A DNA stretch of 64,000 nucleotides from Cognatishimia activa (GCF_026016445.1 NZ_CP096147.1:2082501-2146500), one strand, 5' to 3'; shown: positions 26,530-35,040, numbered from the stretch's first letter. A program made the numbers and translations. The notes: a model not told the origin generated them from the sequence alone.

Positions 26530-27687
26530 TTAGTTCGAACCGCGAACTTCATTTAGCAATGAAACAATTCGGTCCAAATATTGTGTGAAGTCCGCATGCA
26601 AAGCCAAAATCCTCAATTTCTGAGAACTAATATCACCCAAATCGTTTGGCCATTGTTCGATAGTATCAGTCAAATTCACGACGGTTTTTCTTAATCCAAG
26701 CAGAGCATCGGTAAGCCCATCGCAGTGTGTAGCTAAAAGTTCCCGAGGAAATTTATCTTGGAGGCCATTTGACTCAGCAATCGTAAGACCGCGCTGCAAA
26801 GAGACTAAGCTTTGTTCAATGCTGCCCTGCATTTTGGGTATCATTTCGCGAAGCTTCATTTGGTAGCCATGCAAAATCTTAGACGTAAAACTTGAAGCAT
26901 CTACTATTTTGGAAGGAGCGCCTGACGCCGCGGCTTGCTCAATTTGCTTGGTCGCTTTGTTCAAATTCCTAGCAAATCTCTTTACGTAGTCAGTCAAGTC
27001 CACAGAAATTGAAGTGTAGGATTCCATGAATCGACTTGCAGTGTAGATTTGGTCTTCAACAGCAATGGTTGAGTTCTCATCAACTAACTTCTGGTAGTTT
27101 GCTAGACTCCCTAAACTAACGTCTGGAGGCGCTTGGACTGCTGCATCTTTTGAAATAGGACGCTCCATTATTTCTGAAGCCGTCTGAGTTAGGTGCCGAT
27201 ACAGCTCCCACTTAAAACTGGCCGCCTCTGCATAATCAAAGTAGTAGACCCCTAGATCGGAAACTTCTTTTTTAAACTTTTGTCTATTTGCAAGCTGCTC
27301 GACATCGATCGCGCCAATACTTGGAGCGACTTCTGAAAAATATAGCATGATTTCTGGCCTGCCGGTTTCTTTCCATTGATCATACGCAATTCTAAACTCT
27401 TCTTCGGTTCCAGATTTCCAGTTCTCTGTAGGCGTCCCAAAATGGTGTCCGATGAATGCGACAAAGATGTCCACATCTGGCAGTTGCTTATTAATAACCG
27501 ACTGAGCGTAACTACCTGCGCCCGGACGGGTGTGTGTCTCCCAACCAACAACCTCCAACGCATACCCTTCTCGCCTACCGGCGTCCAAGTTCACATTTTC
27601 CGCTACTTCACGAAAAACAGCCCGGTCTTCCTTCATATTTCCCGGCGACGAAAGTAGCACCCTTATAGGTCGGATTAATTTGGTCAT
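26530..27687 (-). CDS. DUF4062 protein with helical C-terminus
   Basis: A 385-aa orphan. Residues 8-130 match DUF4062 (VLLSSPGNMKEDRAVFREVAENVN, then VDIFVAFIGHHFGTPT and SGTEEEFRIA), a TIR-like alpha/beta domain found at the N-terminus of many NLR-like and defence proteins. Residues 190-385 are predicted helical with no ATPase motif. The gene is AT-rich, monocistronic, and lies beside REP-like repeats. A sensor or effector role in phage defence is possible but not shown. Confidence 0.75.
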   Translation of the reverse strand: MTKLIRPIRVLLSSPGNMKEDRAVFREVAENVNLDAGRREGYALEVVGWETHTRPGAGSYAQSVINKQLPDVDIFVAFIGHHFGTPTENWKSGTEEEFRIAYDQWKETGRPEIMLYFSEVAPSIGAIDVEQLANRQKFKKEVSDLGVYYFDYAEAASFKWELYRHLTQTASEIMERPISKDAAVQAPPDVSLGSLANYQKLVDENSTIAVEDQIYTASRFMESYTSISVDLTDYVKRFARNLNKATKQIEQAAASGAPSKIVDASSFTSKILHGYQMKLREMIPKMQGSIEQSLVSLQRGLTIAESNGLQDKFPRELLATHCDGLTDALLGLRKTVVNLTDTIEQWPNDLGDISSQKLRILALHADFTQYLDRIVSLLNEVRGSN

Positions 27688-27836
27688 TTTGAAAACTCAC
27701 TTTGAGAAATTAGTTGAGCAAATGCTGGATCAGTTTATATCAACCCCTTCGCCATTTGCCATCCCCCACCCCATCCGCTATCACACGCTCCAACGCGTGA
27801 ACCGCGCACAGAATCCCCTAATTTCCGGAGCCCGAC

Positions 27837-29492
27837 ATGGCAGCTTATCAGTACGTCTATCACATGCAGGGGGTCTCCAAGACCTACCCCGGCGGCAAGA
27901 AATGTTTTGAGAACATCCACCTCTCCTTCCTGCCCGGCGTGAAAATCGGTGTCGTCGGTGTCAACGGCGCGGGTAAATCCACGCTGATGAAAATCATGGC
28001 CGGTCTGGACAAGGATTTCACAGGTGAGGCCTGGGCCGCTGAAGGCGCGAAAGTCGGCTACCTGCCGCAGGAGCCAAAGCTCGACGAAAGCCTGACCGTT
28101 CGGGAAAACGTCATGCTGGGCGTGGCCGAGAAAAAGGCCATTCTGGATCGCTATAATGAGCTGGCGATGAACTACTCGGACGAGACCGCCGAGGAGATGG
28201 CCAAGCTGCAAGACGACATCGACGCGCAGAACCTCTGGGATCTGGACAGTCAGGTGGATGTCTCCATGGAAGCCCTGCGCTGCCCGCCGGATGACGCGAA
28301 AATCGCTGACCTCTCTGGTGGTGAGCTGCGCCGCGTCGCGCTCTGCAAACTGCTGCTAGAAGCGCCAGACATGCTGCTCTTGGACGAACCGACCAACCAC
28401 CTTGACGCGGAAACCATCGCCTGGCTGCAACAGCACCTGATCGACTACAAGGGCACCATCCTTTGTGTGACCCACGACCGCTATTTCCTCGACGATATCA
28501 CGGGCTGGATTCTGGAACTCGACCGGGGTCGGGGCATTCCTTACGAAGGCAACTACTCCAGCTGGCTGGAACAGAAAGCCAAACGTCTGGAGCAGGAAGC
28601 CCGCGAAGACAAATCCAAGCAGAAAACGCTGGAGCGCGAATTGGAATGGATGCGTCAGGGTCAGAAAGCCCGTCAGGCGAAATCCAAGGCGCGTATCGCG
28701 GCCTATAACGAGATGGCGTCCCAGTCCGAACGCGAAAAGGTCGGCCGCGCGCAGATCGTTATCCCGAATGGTCCGCGTCTTGGTTCTAAGGTGATCGAGG
28801 TCGAAGGGCTTTCTAAGCATTTTGGCGACAAGCAGCTGATCGAAGGGCTGGAGTTCTCCCTGCCGCCGGGCGGCATTGTCGGCGTGATCGGCCCCAACGG
28901 CGCCGGTAAATCCACGCTCTTTAAGATGCTGACCGGTCAGGAGCAGCCCGATGGCGGCTCTGTCACCTATGGCGACACGGTGAAGCTTTCTTATGTCGAC
29001 CAGTCGCGCGACGATCTGAACGACAAAGAGACTGTCTGGGAAGCGATTTCCGGCGGGGCGGAAATCATCGAGCTGGGCGACGCGCAGGTCAACTCTCGTG
29101 CCTATTGCTCAAGCTTCAACTTCAAAGGCGGCGATCAACAAAAACCGCTGAACCTGCTGTCCGGCGGTGAACGCAACCGCGTGCACATGGCGCGCCTGTT
29201 GAAAGAAGGCGGCAACGTGCTGCTGCTCGACGAACCGACCAACGATTTGGACGTCGAAACCCTCCGCGCTTTGGAAGACGCGCTGGTTGACTTTGCCGGC
29301 TGTGCGGTTGTGATCTCCCACGACCGTTTCTTCCTCGACCGGATCTGTACGCATATTCTGGCCTTTGAGGGCGAGGCCCATGTGGAGTGGTTTGAGGGCA
29401 ACTTCGAAGACTACGAAGAAGATAAGAAGCGTAGGCTTGGAGCGGATGCGTTGGAGCCGAAGCGCTTGAAGCATAAGAAATTTACGCGGTAA
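27837..29492 (+). CDS. ettA: Energy-dependent translational throttle ABC-F protein
   Basis: A ribosome-associated ABC-F ATPase gating the first elongation step according to ATP/ADP level. It has two NBDs: Walker A GVNGAGKS and GPNGAGKS, signatures LSGGELRR and LSGGERNR, Walker [13 protein letters not shown] and [12 protein letters not shown]. The linker between them ([31 protein letters not shown]) and the arm in NBD1 are EttA-like. 551 aa, normal length. Confidence 0.96.
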   Translation: MAAYQYVYHMQGVSKTYPGGKKCFENIHLSFLPGVKIGVVGVNGAGKSTLMKIMAGLDKDFTGEAWAAEGAKVGYLPQEPKLDESLTVRENVMLGVAEKKAILDRYNELAMNYSDETAEEMAKLQDDIDAQNLWDLDSQVDVSMEALRCPPDDAKIADLSGGELRRVALCKLLLEAPDMLLLDEPTNHLDAETIAWLQQHLIDYKGTILCVTHDRYFLDDITGWILELDRGRGIPYEGNYSSWLEQKAKRLEQEAREDKSKQKTLERELEWMRQGQKARQAKSKARIAAYNEMASQSEREKVGRAQIVIPNGPRLGSKVIEVEGLSKHFGDKQLIEGLEFSLPPGGIVGVIGPNGAGKSTLFKMLTGQEQPDGGSVTYGDTVKLSYVDQSRDDLNDKETVWEAISGGAEIIELGDAQVNSRAYCSSFNFKGGDQQKPLNLLSGGERNRVHMARLLKEGGNVLLLDEPTNDLDVETLRALEDALVDFAGCAVVISHDRFFLDRICTHILAFEGEAHVEWFEGNFEDYEEDKKRRLGADALEPKRLKHKKFTR

Positions 29493-29499
29493 GATTTTG

Positions 29500-29523
29500 A
29501 GGCGGCCTTCGGGCCGCCTTTTT
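29500..29523 (+). terminator. Rho-independent terminator of ettA
   Basis: AGGCGGCC-TTCG-GGCCGCCT followed by TTTT: a perfect 8-bp stem with a UUCG tetraloop. Confidence 0.9.
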
Positions 29524-29612
29524 GTGACAAGACTCAAAAGAAGCCTTCAGTACCGCTAAAATTGATTACATACTTCAACGACTAACTTAGTAAATTTAAA
29601 GAGAACTTTTAT

Positions 29613-30410
29613 ATGCGCCAAGACAACCTATCGAGCTACGTATCATTTGGAACCGGTTTCAGATATCTTCTTGATGCTAAAGAAGGCACGCCCTTCCAGC
29701 TCGAAAGTGGTCGCGAAGACATGGTCTACGTGCGAGGCTCAATTCAACGATTTCTCGAATTTATTTCAAAAAACAACATGAAAGTCACCTACAACGCGTC
29801 GAGGAGGCTTGCAAATTTCCAAACTGGAATAATTCAAGACGTAGGAGACAGCGAGTATTTTCTTTCTGAGGAAGAAGCTCAGAAGCTAAACGAGATAATC
29901 TCTGATCTTCAGTTAGTTGTACTTTCAGAGGCTCAGGAGCTCAGTGCATTTTTTCCGACTGAAAAACGATACAACGTAACAAGCCTATTCGACGACATCT
30001 CCAAGATATTCGGTGAAGATACCTACAGAAAACTACCAGAAACAGCGCAATTTGATTTCGATGAGGCCGGGAAGTGCATAGTTTTAGAAAGAGGAACTGC
30101 TGCTTGCTACCATCTGATGCGCGGGAGTGAGAGCGTTCTAAAGCAGCTCTACTTTAGCGTTGTCAAACGCGGACGCTTAGAAAAGCCAATGTGGGCTGCT
30201 ATGGTACTCAAACTTGAAGAACGCAGCGCACTAGATGATGCACTCAAGGGAACTCTAGACACATTTAGAAAGGGCTTTAGAAATCCGGTAGCGCATCCAG
30301 ACAGGTTTTATTCGGTAGACGATGCGCAAGATTTGCTTGGTACGACCACCCAATTGGTCGCTTTGATGTGTAGCCACGAAAAATACGAAAATCCGAACAG
30401 CAACCTATAG
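29613..30410 (+). CDS. HEPN-like orphan protein
   Basis: A 265-aa, largely helical, AT-rich gene. The C-terminal region has FRKGFRNPVAHPDRFYSVDDAQDLL, where R223-N-P-V-A-H228 is an R-x4-H motif, the catalytic signature of HEPN ribonucleases; the preceding ACYHLMRGSESVLKQLY fits a HEPN helix pair. No obvious partner nucleotidyltransferase or antitoxin follows. Base composition and the adjacent transposase suggest recent gain. Toxin or abortive-infection role is inferred. Confidence 0.65.
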   Translation: MRQDNLSSYVSFGTGFRYLLDAKEGTPFQLESGREDMVYVRGSIQRFLEFISKNNMKVTYNASRRLANFQTGIIQDVGDSEYFLSEEEAQKLNEIISDLQLVVLSEAQELSAFFPTEKRYNVTSLFDDISKIFGEDTYRKLPETAQFDFDEAGKCIVLERGTAACYHLMRGSESVLKQLYFSVVKRGRLEKPMWAAMVLKLEERSALDDALKGTLDTFRKGFRNPVAHPDRFYSVDDAQDLLGTTTQLVALMCSHEKYENPNSNL

Positions 30411-30411
30411 A

Positions 30412-30478
30412 GTGGGTTTCCAACCCACCATCCCCGACCGCAACCCTCTCGCAACGGTGGGGTAAAACCCCACCCTAC
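30412..30478. repeat. Pair of REP-like hairpins at the RAYT 3' end
   Basis: GTGGGTT-TCC-AACCCAC (30412-30428) and GGTGGGGT-AAA-ACCCCACC followed by CTAC (30456-30478). On the minus strand the second begins GTAG. They lie between the HEPN-like gene and the transposase end. Confidence 0.7.
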
Positions 30479-30999
30479 ATGCCGCGCTGATGCACCGTGG
30501 AATATGGCCATTCTTCGGGGCGATCCACAAATCCATGTTTCACCGGATTGATATGGCAATACTCCACATACGCGCGGAATGCGTCTTCGTTGCGGATGTG
30601 GTGTTCCCAAAAGCGGCGTTGCCAGATGCCCCCATCGCCTTTGCGCACTTTGCTTTGTGACCTGCGTAGGGTGGGGTTATACCCCACCTTTCCCGGCCCA
30701 ATGGTGTGGTGAAACCCCACCCTACCCATCGCTTTGACCTTGCGGGTAAACCGCGCCTTCATCGCTCCGATCCGCGCGCCCAAATCGGAGTCCCCTTCGG
30801 GCAGCGTCAAAACGAAATGCATGTGATCTGGCAATACCACCCATGCATCGAATTGAAACGGGCGGTTTGATTTCGTCTCCGCGACCGCTTCTCTCAAAAG
30901 ATCGATATAATCCACCAACAACGCCGAACCGCGCTGTGCGAGCACCACGGTGCAAAACACCGTTGCACCGGGAACCTTCGGGCGAATGTAGTTAGACAT
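30475..30999 (-). CDS. REP-associated tyrosine transposase (RAYT, Y1 family)
   Basis: A 174-aa Y1-type single-strand transposase. The metal-binding HxH motif is H59-M-H61 (LPDHMHFVLTLP), and the tyrosine region is YVEYCHINPVKHG (Y147 likely catalytic). The WQRRFWEH motif is also conserved. Residues 92-112 do not belong to the family: they are encoded by an inserted 60-bp REP palindrome in frame. Whether the protein remains active is unknown. Neighbouring GTAG-headed hairpins are its expected substrates. Confidence 0.88.
   Translation of the reverse strand: MSNYIRPKVPGATVFCTVVLAQRGSALLVDYIDLLREAVAETKSNRPFQFDAWVVLPDHMHFVLTLPEGDSDLGARIGAMKARFTRKVKAMGRVGFHHTIGPGKVGYNPTLRRSQSKVRKGDGGIWQRRFWEHHIRNEDAFRAYVEYCHINPVKHGFVDRPEEWPYSTVHQRGM
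30666..30725. repeat. REP pair inserted in frame inside the RAYT gene
   Basis: GTAGGGTGGGGT (30666-30677) and ACCCCACCCTAC (30714-30725) are perfect 12-bp inverted repeats, each heading its own hairpin (BIME-like). The unit is exactly 60 bp, so it adds 20 codons without breaking the frame. Confidence 0.8.
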
Positions 31000-31040
31000 G
31001 AGTGCAACATGAGCCGGCGTGGTTAATGAAATGTTGCATA

Positions 31041-31064
31041 TGCCGGGCTGAAGCCCGGCCTACG
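31041..31064. repeat. REP-like palindrome
   Basis: GCCGGGCT-GA-AGCCCGGC followed by CTACG; nearly identical to the copy at 26381-26404. Confidence 0.75.
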
Positions 31065-31153
31065 ATATTTCCACACCAATTTGATCCCAGTCAAATCGCC
31101 CATCCTCCAACCCCGCTACCCTCCAATTAGACTTCACTGAATGGAGAACTCTC

Positions 31154-31390
31154 ATGGGTCACACCCCACATGAACTGGCGGCGGAATTTCCGGAGCACGT
31201 CGCAAAAATCCATGACCTCAAACAAGCCGATCCGCATTTCGCGCGGCTGGCGGATGATTACCACGAGGTGAACCGCGCTGTGCATCGGGCGGAGACCAAT
31301 GTGGAGCCGGTGGGCGATATGGATGCCATCGAAATGCGCAAGAAACGCGCGGCTCTGAAAGATGAGATCTACCGGATGCTCACCACCTAA
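31154..31390 (+). CDS. YdcH family protein (DUF465)
   Basis: A 78-aa helical hairpin protein: HELAAEFPEHVAKIHDLKQADPHFARLADDYHEVNRAVHRAE then KKRAALKDEIYRML. This is the standard DUF465 layout. Cytoplasmic, probably a coiled coil; function unknown. GGAGA lies upstream of the ATG. Confidence 0.9.
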   Translation: MGHTPHELAAEFPEHVAKIHDLKQADPHFARLADDYHEVNRAVHRAETNVEPVGDMDAIEMRKKRAALKDEIYRMLTT

Positions 31391-31450
31391 CCCAACCGCA
31401 AGGAGCACCGTAGGGCCGATTCGCATGTCTCCCCAGATGGCGGCCCAGCC

Positions 31451-31915
31451 TTACGGGATTTTATACGCCTTGCCGAACCCCGCGTTCAGCAACCCGTCTT
31501 TCACCGCAAATCGCACAAAGTGGAAATCCGCGAAATCCACGTAGAGCTTCGCCTTTGGCCGTTGCTCTAAATAATGCGCGCGCAGCGCAACATGCGCGGC
31601 GCTTCCCTGCTCTACAAAAGCCGCTTCACAATGCAGGGTCAGCCGCGGGTGGGTCAGCGGATCGCCTTTTTCGCCCGGCTCTCCGATCAAAAGCGCGCAG
31701 GAGCGTGCGTTGCGTAAAGCCTTTGTATGTAAAGATAAATCAGAGATTAAAGTGACAGGAGACCTGTCCTTATCCATGGCTAAGGCGATGCGTGTTACCG
31801 AAGGCGTGCCATCTTCGCGCGTCACAGCCAAAGCCGCATGGGACGCGCGCATCAGCTCATCGATGATAGCGCGGGCCTCATCATCCAGCGGTCTAAATGG
31901 ATCTTTTTGCGTCAT
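31451..31915 (-). CDS. Pyridoxamine 5'-phosphate oxidase-like flavin-binding protein
   Basis: A 154-aa split-barrel protein: LMRASHAALAVTREDGTPSVTRIALAMDKD, ISDLSLHTKALRNARSCALLIGEPGEKGDPL and a HPRLTLHCEA strand. This resembles the PPOX/HugZ N-terminal domain, which binds FMN or heme. The start at MTQKDPF (31915) has GAGG just upstream; the frame further up looks non-coding. Substrate unknown. Confidence 0.85.
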   Translation of the reverse strand: MTQKDPFRPLDDEARAIIDELMRASHAALAVTREDGTPSVTRIALAMDKDRSPVTLISDLSLHTKALRNARSCALLIGEPGEKGDPLTHPRLTLHCEAAFVEQGSAAHVALRAHYLEQRPKAKLYVDFADFHFVRFAVKDGLLNAGFGKAYKIP

Positions 31916-32037
31916 AGCCTCGCTGTAACACATGGGGGCAGTTTTCACACGCCTGCTCACGAGCGCGCCAAATGGGTGTAACATCTCTGGTCCCCGCGCC
32001 TCTTTTGCCCCACGTCTTGTAGTGAGAGGAGGCCAAA

Positions 32038-32139
32038 ATGCCTGAGAAAGAGAAACCCGCCCCGAAACATACCGCGCCATCCCCGGATGCCGAGCGCCGA
32101 CCTGCCCCTTACAGCTTTACAGATTGGGCCTCGATTTAA
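32038..32139 (+). CDS. 33-residue proline-rich small protein
   Basis: ATG at 32038 to TAA at 32137-32139, beginning MPEKEKPAPKHTAPSPDAE and ending SFTDWASI. The ribosome site AGGAGG lies seven bases before the ATG, among the best in the window, and the next gene's ATG follows two bases after the stop. It is probably disordered and soluble. No family recognised. Confidence 0.55.
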   Translation: MPEKEKPAPKHTAPSPDAERRPAPYSFTDWASI

Positions 32140-32141
32140 AG

Positions 32142-32519
32142 ATGAAATATGCCATAGCCGTATTGGTCACATTGGGTCTTGCGATCCTGGCCTGGTTTGC
32201 CGACATCCCGAAAGAACTTGGCGCTCATCCCTGGTGGAGCCAACAGGTCTTGCTGACCGGCGCTTTGGTCGGTCTGGTGGTTGGTTTGATCCTTGATCGC
32301 TTCTTGAAGGGTGGCCTCACTGCTGTGCTTGGCCTCTTTATTGCCGCCACAATTGGCTTTGGCGTCGCCAAATATGGCCAGACACAATTTGCGGCCTCTT
32401 TTGCAGAAGACGCCTTTGCCGGTCAGCTCTGGTTTTTTGGCTGGCATGTGACCAGCATAATGACTTTTGCGACGATAGCATCTGCAAGCCTTTTGCGCCC
32501 TAATTCGTTAACGGCATAA
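32142..32519 (+). CDS. Small inner-membrane protein (125 aa)
   Basis: Starts MKYAIAVLVTLGLAILAW at 32142, two bases after the preceding small ORF. Four hydrophobic segments: 2-18, 34-55, 59-76 and 98-115. No motif recognised. The stop TAA is directly followed by the ATG of the next gene, so the two are coupled. Confidence 0.75.
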   Translation: MKYAIAVLVTLGLAILAWFADIPKELGAHPWWSQQVLLTGALVGLVVGLILDRFLKGGLTAVLGLFIAATIGFGVAKYGQTQFAASFAEDAFAGQLWFFGWHVTSIMTFATIASASLLRPNSLTA

Positions 32520-32837
32520 ATGACCAAATTCACCAAGTGGTCGCGCGAAGGCCACATTCGCGCCCCATTTGATCCGAATAGTAGAGACAACAAGACCGAA
32601 ATCTTGAGCCTGCAGAAAGCGGCGACAACCTTCCAGAATATGGAGTGGAACATGGCGGTTATTGTCTTTCTCTTTGGCAGCCTGCTCGGCACATCCGCTG
32701 CGGTAATGCAGCTGGTTCTTGGCTTTGAGTTCATGGCAGCTTTGCAGACATACGCCTTTTGCGCGATTGCGCTTCCTCTGCTGACACTTCTGGCTCTAGC
32801 TGCGCGCCGCGGTCGCGACACGACTTCGATTTCCTAG
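32520..32837 (+). CDS. Small inner-membrane protein (105 aa)
   Basis: The N-terminal 40 residues are soluble and charged (MTKFTKWSREGHIRAPFDPN). Two or three TM segments follow (AVIVFLFGSLLGTSAAVMQLVLGF and AFCAIALPLLTLLALAA), then a basic tail. Third gene of the small operon starting at 32038. Family not recognised. Confidence 0.7.
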   Translation: MTKFTKWSREGHIRAPFDPNSRDNKTEILSLQKAATTFQNMEWNMAVIVFLFGSLLGTSAAVMQLVLGFEFMAALQTYAFCAIALPLLTLLALAARRGRDTTSIS

Positions 32838-32895
32838 GTCTTTCCCCAACTCACTTTCCCAAGGCGCTGGGGGCATTTCACGCCTAAGACGCGCC

Positions 32896-33007
32896 CTGTT
32901 GAGGCGTTCGGAGCTGGTACCGTCCCTCCACTGGCTCCGAACGTTTCCCCCACTTAACGAGTACCTGATGTCCCTCAGGAAAGGCACCGCAACGGCGGTG
33001 CCTTTTT
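32896..33007 (+). ncRNA. Candidate small RNA or structured 3' region
   Basis: The intergenic stretch holds a 10-bp perfect stem (CGTTCGGAGC 32905-32914 / GCTCCGAACG 32934-32943) with a CCCUCC-containing loop, and ends in a strong terminator. TTGAGG at 32899 could be a -35 but no good -10 is seen. It could equally be the 3' UTR of the small membrane operon. Confidence 0.3.
32980..33005. terminator. Bidirectional terminator
   Basis: AAAGGCACCGC and GCGGTGCCTTT pair around a 3-base loop and are followed by TTTT. It lies between the rightward small-protein operon and the leftward gene ending at 33006. Confidence 0.85.
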
Positions 33008-33407
33008 ACTGCGCAAACCTCTGGTGGATGAGGCCCAGGGCAAGACCAAAAGCCGTGAATTGAATGGTTGTAGAGATCGCCTCGGTTCTGATCCAAGCCA
33101 CAATCGAAGGCACTTCGTATTTTGCAGCCTCCGTCAGCGACATATAGGCCCCAAGGAAAAGCCCAAAGGCCAAAGCGATCCATAGCCCATGGTGCAGATT
33201 TGCTGCCCCACCCTGCCAGCCTTGCAGAGCCAGGCTCATGACCAATCCCTGGATCGTCATCGTCAGAAAACCCAAAGGCATGATGATCTCGCTACGCAAG
33301 ATACCGACGCTGTCATAATGCGCCTTGTTGATCACAAAATGCGAGGTCGCCTGAACGGCAAATGTGACGGCAATAAAAGCCAGAACGGAAAAGAGATGCA
33401 CCATCAT
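33006..33407 (-). CDS. Four-TM membrane protein of unknown family
   Basis: A 133-aa protein with hydrophobic segments near residues 3-20, 43-63, 72-92 and 110-128. It has conserved-looking polar residues SHFVINKAHYDSVGILRSE and a central GAYMSLTEAAKYE. It is coupled to the VOC gene (2-bp gap). I do not recognise the family with confidence. Confidence 0.7.
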   Translation of the reverse strand: MMVHLFSVLAFIAVTFAVQATSHFVINKAHYDSVGILRSEIIMPLGFLTMTIQGLVMSLALQGWQGGAANLHHGLWIALAFGLFLGAYMSLTEAAKYEVPSIVAWIRTEAISTTIQFTAFGLALGLIHQRFAQ

Positions 33408-33409
33408 GA

Positions 33410-33751
33410 CTACGCGCCTCTCTTCCAGATCGCCAGCGGCGCACCACCCGGATCGCGCAGGAATGTTGCGGTTCCGGCTGGGCCTTCCAGTGTGGCAGCA
33501 ATGACGGTTGCGCCGTTTCTTTCCGCGCGGGCGGTCTCCGCGGCGAGGTCATCGACTTCGATATAGGGCACCCAGCCAGTGAGGCCGTCCATCGGATCGC
33601 AGACCGCGGCGAAAGGCATCTCCCCTTCCGCGGTTTGGAAGGTCATAGGGCCGATGTTCTGTTGGGACCAGCCGAAATTCCTCTCAAGAAAGGCTTCGGT
33701 CTCGGCACGGGATGGGTTGAGGTTGTCAAACCAGACAAAGGGTGAGGACAT
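33410..33751 (-). CDS. VOC (glyoxalase/bleomycin resistance) family protein
   Basis: A 113-aa single beta-alpha-beta-beta-beta unit pair: WFDNLNPSRAETEAFLERNFGW, WVPYIEVDDLAAETARAERNGATVIA and ATFLRDPGGAPLAIWKR, all VOC landmarks. Start ATG at 33751 with GAG-type site. Divergent from an HxlR regulator that probably controls it. Substrate unknown. Confidence 0.88.
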   Translation of the reverse strand: MSSPFVWFDNLNPSRAETEAFLERNFGWSQQNIGPMTFQTAEGEMPFAAVCDPMDGLTGWVPYIEVDDLAAETARAERNGATVIAATLEGPAGTATFLRDPGGAPLAIWKRGA

Positions 33752-33773
33752 GAGCTCTCCAATTCACTTTCAT

Positions 33774-33820
33774 TTTGCAAGTAATTTATCGATAGCGCGA
33801 GTCGCTTTTAATTTGCAAGT
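33774..33820. promoter_or_regulatory. Direct repeat, candidate HxlR operator
   Basis: TTTGCAAGT occurs at 33774-33782 and 33812-33820, 38 bp apart, between the divergent VOC and hxlR-like genes. HxlR-type proteins often bind paired direct repeats. Confidence 0.5.
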
Positions 33821-33846
33821 GTTTTTAGAATGCCTACATTGAGCGC

Positions 33847-34287
33847 ATGGCAAAGAAGAGCTCAATCGAATGGAATGGATGCCCGGTGCGCTATGCAGCC
33901 GGGGTTTTTGGCGACAAATGGAGCTTTGTGCTGCTGCGCGATGTGCTGTTGCACGGCAAACGCTACTACGGTGAGTTCCTTGGGTCTGAGGAAGGTATTT
34001 CCACCAATATCCTCGCCACCCGTCTGGCCCATCTTGAAGCCACAGGCATGCTGACACGCCATCAAGACCCTGAAAAGCGTAGCCGTGTCTTTTATCTGCC
34101 AACGCGTAAGGCGCGCGATCTTCTCCCTGCTTTTCTGGGCTTGATGGTCTGGTCGGTGAAACACGACCAAGTCACCGAAGCACCAGATAGTTTTGCTCCC
34201 TTCTATGAGGATGACCCCAAGGCAGCCGTGGCCTGGTATGAACAAGAGATCGACAAGGTGAACGCAAAATTTGCGAGCAAAACCTAA
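33847..34287 (+). CDS. HxlR-family transcriptional regulator
   Basis: A 146-aa winged helix: GCPVRYAAGVFGDKWSFVLLRDVLLHGKRYYGEF, with the conserved cysteine C12 seen in redox- or aldehyde-sensing HxlR proteins, and TNILATRLAHLEATGMLTRHQDPEKRSRVFYLPT. Divergent from the VOC gene with a repeated TTTGCAAGT between them, so it likely controls that pair. Confidence 0.9.
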   Translation: MAKKSSIEWNGCPVRYAAGVFGDKWSFVLLRDVLLHGKRYYGEFLGSEEGISTNILATRLAHLEATGMLTRHQDPEKRSRVFYLPTRKARDLLPAFLGLMVWSVKHDQVTEAPDSFAPFYEDDPKAAVAWYEQEIDKVNAKFASKT

Positions 34288-34368
34288 AGCAAAGCGAAAA
34301 TAGCCCCGCAAACGCTAGACCTGCCCCAGCGTCATCTTTAATCTGTCAACTTAGCGAGGGGAGCAAGA

Positions 34369-34995
34369 ATGACAGAAAATACCGTTCAGGCCAAAAAGCT
34401 CAGCCGTATTCAGCAACGAAACCGTGACATCATTATGAATGCCGCGCTTGATGTGTTTTCACAAAGCGGGTTTCGAGGCGCAACACTCGACCAAATCGCA
34501 GAGGTCGCTGGTCTGTCTAAACCAAATATCCTCTACTATTTTTCCGGCAAGGAAGAGATCTATGTCACCCTGCTGAACAAAATGGTGACAAGCTGGTCTG
34601 ACCCGCTGAGAGAATTTGACGCTGACGGTGAGCCAATTGAAGAAATCGTTGGCTATATCGAACGCAAGATGGAGATGACGCGTGAGTTTCCGCGTGAAAG
34701 TCGTCTGTTTGCAAATGAAATCATTCAGGGGGGCTCGCGGGTCATGGACCACAACGTGGCTGTGATCAAACCTCTGTTTGAGGAAAAGGCCGCTCTCATT
34801 CAAAGATGGATTGATGAAGGCCGTCTGGCCCCTGTGGACCCGCAGCATCTGCTCACCTCGATCTGGGCAACGACACAGCACTACGCGGATTTTGAAGCGC
34901 AGACCAAAGTGTTCCTAGGGCAAGGTGACAATGTGCTGGATCGCGGAACCAGTTACCTGACGGACCTATTCAGGAAGGCACTGCAGCCTGAATAA
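34369..34995 (+). CDS. TetR-family regulator, RutR-like
   Basis: A 208-aa protein with the TetR HTH (GATLDQIAEVAGLSKPNILYYFSGKEEIY). The ligand domain resembles RutR (SRLFANEIIQGG, LTSIWATTQHYADFEAQ), the uracil/thymine-sensing regulator of pyrimidine use. It is convergent with a branched-chain-type ABC importer, which may therefore carry a nucleobase or related nitrogen source; this is inferred. Confidence 0.82.
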   Translation: MTENTVQAKKLSRIQQRNRDIIMNAALDVFSQSGFRGATLDQIAEVAGLSKPNILYYFSGKEEIYVTLLNKMVTSWSDPLREFDADGEPIEEIVGYIERKMEMTREFPRESRLFANEIIQGGSRVMDHNVAVIKPLFEEKAALIQRWIDEGRLAPVDPQHLLTSIWATTQHYADFEAQTKVFLGQGDNVLDRGTSYLTDLFRKALQPE

Positions 34996-35015
34996 AACGC
35001 ACTCTCTCAAACTGA

Positions 35016-35040
35016 AAAGAGCGCCCGATGGGCGCTCTTT
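35016..35040. terminator. Bidirectional terminator, rutR-like / livM
   Basis: AAAGAGCGCCC-GAT-GGGCGCTCTTT: a perfect 11-bp stem with A- and T-runs on the two sides. Confidence 0.9.

Noticed and set aside
29109..29537. Leftward frames over ettA
   Set aside because: Shadow of the second ABC domain of ettA.
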